Source of the DNA: Sarcocystis neurona
Taxonomy: Eukaryota > Apicomplexa > Conoidasida > Eucoccidiorida > Sarcocystidae
Assembly (NCBI GenBank): GCA_000727475.1
Contig: KL647292.1
Span: forward strand, 2,919,592 to 2,983,591
Direction of reading: 5' to 3'
Length of the DNA: 64,000 nt
Shown: positions 27,801 to 33,900 of the stretch, piece by piece
Numbering within the stretch: the stretch's first letter is position 1
Layout of the letters: every line of letters begins with the position of its first letter
Position numbers and translations under genes: made by a program
The notes under the pieces: generated by a model
Databases searched by the model: none
What the model saw: only the letters and a program-made list of their open reading frames with translations
What the model was told of the DNA's origin: nothing

Positions 27801-30800
27801 TTTTGCTGTCGCCTGTACGCACACACCGTCCTGCCTCCGTCGTACATCGCACCATACGTACGTCTGCGACATATCTACGTAGAAAAACGTCCGTTTCTTG
27901 CGAGGGAAAAGAAGTCTAAATCTACGCAGATGCTTCCGCAACCGCCTACATATATATATATATATATGTGTATATGTGTATGTGTGTGTATGGACGGGTG
28001 TGTACATGTGTACATGCGTGAGGAGTGGTCTCTTTACTGCATACATCCGTCCACATATGCATGTATATATACACAGGTACACTTGTACGCATATAACTAA
28101 ATGTGAGTATATATGTGCATATATGTACATGTATAAATGTATATAAAACAGTGTATCTGTATATACGTATATGTGTACGTGTATTCTATTTGTATGTATA
28201 TGTAGACGTATGTGTATTCAAGAAGAGTGTGTGTGTTTATATTTGTATATATGTATACATGTATCTGTATGTATACACGCATGTATACAAAAAAGTATAT
28301 CCGTATATACATATATCTGTACACATATATATACGTATATATTGTAAGTGTGTGTGTGTGTGGTGGGTGTGTGTGTGTGTATCTGTGTATATATGTATAT
28401 GTATACACGTATACATATATAGAAGTGTATACACGTATATCTGTATATATGTAGGTGTTACATGTATATAAATAAGTATATATATATATATATATATATT
28501 TAGGGGTTACAGAGGTGTGTATGTGAGTGTGTCTTTCTACGTAGATACGCCGTTGTTTTCGTGTGAATCGCTACAGGACGATGTACGTGGGTGCGTGTCT
28601 GCTGGGGAGCCGGCTTGCCTCTGGATGTATTTAGGAAAGTATTTGCAGGTGTGGGAAGACGAGAGTAGGCGCATGTTGAGCGGCTAGTGGGTGTGTGTGT
28701 GTGTGTCGGCCGGCGGTGGCTGGCGCGTGCCCCTGCGCGCGCGCATGCAGGAAGTGCTGAAGAAATGGGAAGCGACGTATAAAGCGGAGGTCGTCGCGTC
28801 CTTCCCTCGCGTTCAGGCGCTGCCCGTTGATGAAGAGATCCTTGCTGCTGCTGCAGCAAACAAAGCACAAGAGGCGATGCAGGAGCTCAGCGACATATAC
28901 TGCGCCAAGGCAGCTCCCTGGCAAAAGGTGGGCGTTGCTGCGGGGCCGGAGGGAGGAGGGGAGCATGCGACAGTCGCCGCCCTTTACCCGCTTGCTCCAC
29001 ACACGCAGACAGAGAGAGATATGCCGGCAGAACTCCGCATGCATACCTCTTCAGCATGCGCACGTGCGTGTCCCACCCGTACACGCAAACGCGTAGACTT
29101 TTGTCTCTTCCTGATTAGGAATGAATAGCCATACACTGCTGGGTATATACAGACCTGTTAAGGTGTGTATCTGTCGCTTCTGTGCTCTCCGCCTGCGTAC
29201 AGGGATATAAGTGTGTAAACACTATCTACGTAGATACATGTTGATATATGTATATGTTTCCAACGGGTATACCCAGACACTCCATGTCTGTGCGTATGAA
29301 AAGGTGTGTGTCTGTCTTTCGTTGGCTGTCTACGTGCGTGAATGGATACGTATATACCTGGACACTACGTACGTACATATATGTTGATACATACATGTAT
29401 ATATATAAGAGATACCCATACGCAGCGACGTGTATATCTGTAAAGATGCGTGGCTGTCTTTCTCTGTCTCTCTGTCCGTCTGTGTGTACGTATATGTGTG
29501 TGGGGACACGACATACGTATATCAATGTTGGCACGCATACATGTGTATACGTATATATGTATATATATGTGTGCATATACATATATATATATATGTATAT
29601 ATATGTGTATATATGTATATATGTGTATGTAGACACGTCCACACTCCTCTCGTGGAGTTTGGGCAGGGCTCTCATTTCTGCGCAGAGGGGAAGGGAAGCG
29701 GTACGCACTTTTGCCGCGACGGCATGGCTGCTGCATGTGCATGCGTTGCTGCCTGCAGGTCTATCGAGAACTGCGGGAAACGCTGCATGCGCGCCAGAAG
29801 GAGCTGGAGACGCAAAATGTCGAAGCCATCAAAATTACGTGCAAAGAGCCGCTCGACCGCCTCACGAAAACGTTGCAGGTAGGTCTCTTCCTACGACGGC
29901 TCATCCTCCTTCTGCTGCACCTCTCTCCCTATGCCTCTACATACATATGTGTGCTCACCTATACGAACTCATCTATAGCTACAGCCGCACGCCATACATA
30001 TTCACGTGTGTCTGTTCTTTTTACATACATATATGTGCTCACATATATGTAGCTGAACTCGTTTGTATATACAGTCGCCTATGTTATAATTTTACCTATA
30101 TATGTGTGTGTATACAAACTGTTCTGTCTCTGTACGTCTACATATATATATGTATGTATACGTATGTATGGATATATATGTATTGACGTGGATCTGCGTG
30201 TACAGGAGGGATAGGTAAGGAAGGAAGTGTGTCTGTTGGCGCCTGCGGGGGAGAGCTGGGGCGCCCTTCTTTAGCAGCACGTAGTTTCTCTCTATACCAA
30301 GAGACATCTACGCATGTATTTTTGCTGCAGACAAGTGTAATGTATTACCTGGATTCTCGTCAGCAGCTGTAGAAGCTCGACGGGTCCGCTTCTCAGAAAG
30401 CAACATATGTACATATATATATATATATGTACAAATGTTGCAGAGACCGCACGTATAAGCTCTCCTCAGTAGATGTAGGAACTCTGTGTTGCACATATAT
30501 CTAAGTGTGGAGCAAGTAATACTCTGCGAGTCTGCTTCTCAGGAAGCTGGGTACGTACAAATGTATACCTGTGTATATTTGTGTGTACTGGCGCGATTTT
30601 TCTGTGGTCGTTGCCTGTTGTCAAAGTGTTTGCATATGTTTCTATCCTTCTTTGTGCGTATTTACATGTAGGATTTCATACGGACGTCATTAGTCTTCCC
30701 TTTTTCTGGCTTACCTATTCTGTGGGGTCTTAGAACGTCTCGTATAATGTGCATGTGTGTGTGTATGTGATTCTCTTTCTGTCTCCTTTTTCTTCTTTGC

Positions 30801-30893
30801 ACGGCAGAGGTATGTACCTCCTTTGGATTCTGCGTTACCTGGGTTGGAGTCTATGTACATAGATGTGTGTGTACATGTGTGCGTCTCTGCGGG

Positions 30894-30928
<35 letters not shown>

Positions 30929-33900
30929 TTGTGTCTATAAGTACATATATGTATATATGCATATATATCTTTGTGTGTATTTGTGTCTCTAGGAATATAT
31001 AGGTATATGTGTGTGTATTTGTCTCTTTAGGAATATATAGGTATATGTGTGTGTGTGTGTCTAGGTGTGTATAGGTGTATATATATATATATGTGTATGT
31101 ATGTGTATGTGTGTCTCACGGTCTATACAGGTACACACATATATAGGCACAGATGTGTATGTTTGTATATGTGTATGTGCATGTCTAGGTGTATATAGGT
31201 ATATGTAGGTACATATATATGTGTGTGTATGTGTGTCTGTAGGTGTATATATGTATATTTGCATATATATATATATATATGTGTATCTCTAGGTGTATGC
31301 ATGTGTGTGTGTGTGTATGGGCGTAGCGCATTCCTGTCTCGTGTCTTCTTCTGCTGCAATAAAAACGCGGATGCGTCTCTGCAGAAGTGCGCCGTCACGC
31401 CCTGCTCTGTGTCTGCGTATGTGTGTGTGGGGGAGCCCAGGCGAAGGATTTCTACTTGTGGGGGAGCTTCGCTGCAGTGGCGAGAAGAGAAGCTGCTGCT
31501 GTTCTATCGGCGCAGCACCCGCAAGTGAAGACGACTGCGGCGGTGACTTCTTCGATCGTTTTGTCTGATAAATTGATAAAGAAAGTGACGGATCACTGGG
31601 TAGACACAGACATTCGCAAGGCGCATGCGGCTACGATCCGGCAAAATTTTAATAACCTTCTCTTCCAGGTACCCACCCGCCTTCCTTCTCCACTTGTGCT
31701 CACCCACCTGCAGCAGCACCGAGAGGAAGCACGCAGACGAGGAGAAGGCAAGAAAGACAGAAACACACGCAGGGAGAAGAAATGCCAACACATGCGTACG
31801 TAAGAATAGATACATAAACAGACAGAGGTAGCATGTTACAGAGAGATAGAGGTACACGGAGACTCGACAAAGGTACACGTGTAGAGACAAATACGTGTAG
31901 GAAAATGTGTGTGTATGTGCTGCATAGGGAAAGAGCAACAACATTGAAGAAAAGACGGGAGGACAAAAGTGCCCACACACACAAACACACACACACACAC
32001 ACAGAAAAGTGCGCCTTTACATCTACAAATATATATATATATATGTGGATGTGGATATTGTGACGCTCTCTCAGCTGACTTCGCTCTCTGTGTTTCCTGC
32101 ACGTTTGCAGCACATAATCCAACGTTATGCATGCAGATGTAATCTACAGGTGATTCTGTGTGTGTACGTGTGTGCCTGCAACCGCAGACTTGCTCGTGGT
32201 ATGCGTAGCTGCCGGTTCTGCTGCTGCATGCAGCCAGGGTGTCGGCTTTTTATCTTCGTATACCCCGGCTTCTTCTCTTTGTACAATCCGGCTTCTTTCT
32301 TTGTATACTCCGCCTTCTTCTCTTTGTATACTCCTATCTATGTACGACCAGGGTAGTGGACGGCCACGTGTTCTGTCGAGAAGTTCCTGCGTGTTGTTGA
32401 CGCTCCGCGCGCGTCTGCTGTAGCATTTGTACGAGCGTGTGTTTGCTGCTGCCGCCGCTCCTGCTGCCACTGCCGCTGCTACACGCCGTCTGCTGCGGCT
32501 TCTGCGACCATTCGCTGCTGCCACGGGCGTTGCGTACTCTAGCCGGTACTGCCAAGATGGTGCAGGTATTACTGCGCTGCCGCATGCTGCTGCTGCTGCT
32601 GTGTCCGGCTGCTGCTGCTGCTGTGCCCGGCTACTGCTGCTGCTGTGCCCGGCTGCTGCTGCTGCTGTGCCCGGCTGCTGCTGCTTCTGTGCCGTGCTGC
32701 TGCTGTGCCGTGCTGCTGCTGTGCCGTGCTGCTGCTGCTGCCGTGCTTCTGTCCCGTGCTGCTGCTGCCGCCGTGCGGTGCTGCTGTTGTGCCGTGCTGC
32801 ACGCTTCCGCCGCGGCTCGTTCTGCCGCTGTGCGTGTCTGCTGCTGCGGCTGCAGATCTTCGGGCTGATTTGCCTGGGCGTGGGCCTGGTGGTGGTGGCT
32901 ACGTGGAGCTTCGGAGGAACGCCGCTCATCTTCTTCGGCCTGTGGTGTATTTTCGGGTTTGCCACGCTGTTGGGTTGGCTTCGAGAAGCTTTCAAATTTA
33001 CTGTACGCCCACCGTTATATTCACACTCGTCTACTGGCCTTTCCTGTTTCTCTCTTTCTCTCGCCCGCTCTCCCCCCACATATATATATGGGAAGCATAC
33101 CTCTGCACATATGCATATATGTATGTAAATACGCAGATCTACGTGGTATTCTGTATTGTTCTGCATAAATGGATAGCGCACCTCTGCACATATATATATA
33201 TATATATATATCTATGGAGAGAGAGATAGATGTATATACATAAATACGTAGCTACACGTGGTAGTCTGTCTTGTTGTGTAGCCTCTCGGGGGGGAAATAC
33301 CGGCGAGGCGACGAGACAGCGTGTCTTGTGAAGCTCGCTTCTTCTTCCGAGGACTTGTTGCACGCATTTTTGTCACGTTCTTCTTTCTTGTCGTCTCTCT
33401 TCTGTACCTGCGCCTTTCTTGTGCATATAAAGTATGAACGGGGGGAATCGCAACAGTAGTAGTAGTAGTAATACCGGCTGCTGTTTTGCAGGCATACGAA
33501 GAGTTGTTTGCACACGCACAGTGGGCTGTGCGTAGCGAAGTGGGGGAAAGATGCGCCAGTGTGAGGGAACGGTGGGGTCGGCTCCACCGGCCTTGACGTT
33601 GTGAAAATAGCACACGTATAAACTTGTAGCCAGTGTGAATATATATATATATATATGGATACGTAGACGTGTTGTACTAGAGAGATGTGTGTCTGCACAG
33701 ACATATATACGTGGACCGTATACACATAGATACATGTATCCTATATACATATCTACGCGTACCTGTACACACACATCCCACGCACACAGATACGTGCTCA
33801 TATATATATACATAAATATACATAAGACTATCTGAAAACGTGTGGGTAAGTGTGGGCCTGTCTTTGCGTAGATGTTGTGCGTGTACACACGTAGAAATGT

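Noticed and set aside
32144..33181. 345-codon minus-strand ORF
   Set aside because: Gln/Ala/Ser repeats antisense to the CTG minisatellite and to the membrane-hairpin exon.
33561..33596. Stop at 33596 as the certain gene end
   Set aside because: Possible, but a good GTGAGG donor before it and phase-compatible hydrophobic and Ser/Tyr-rich exons at 34972 and 35975 favour a longer gene. Kept as an alternative only.
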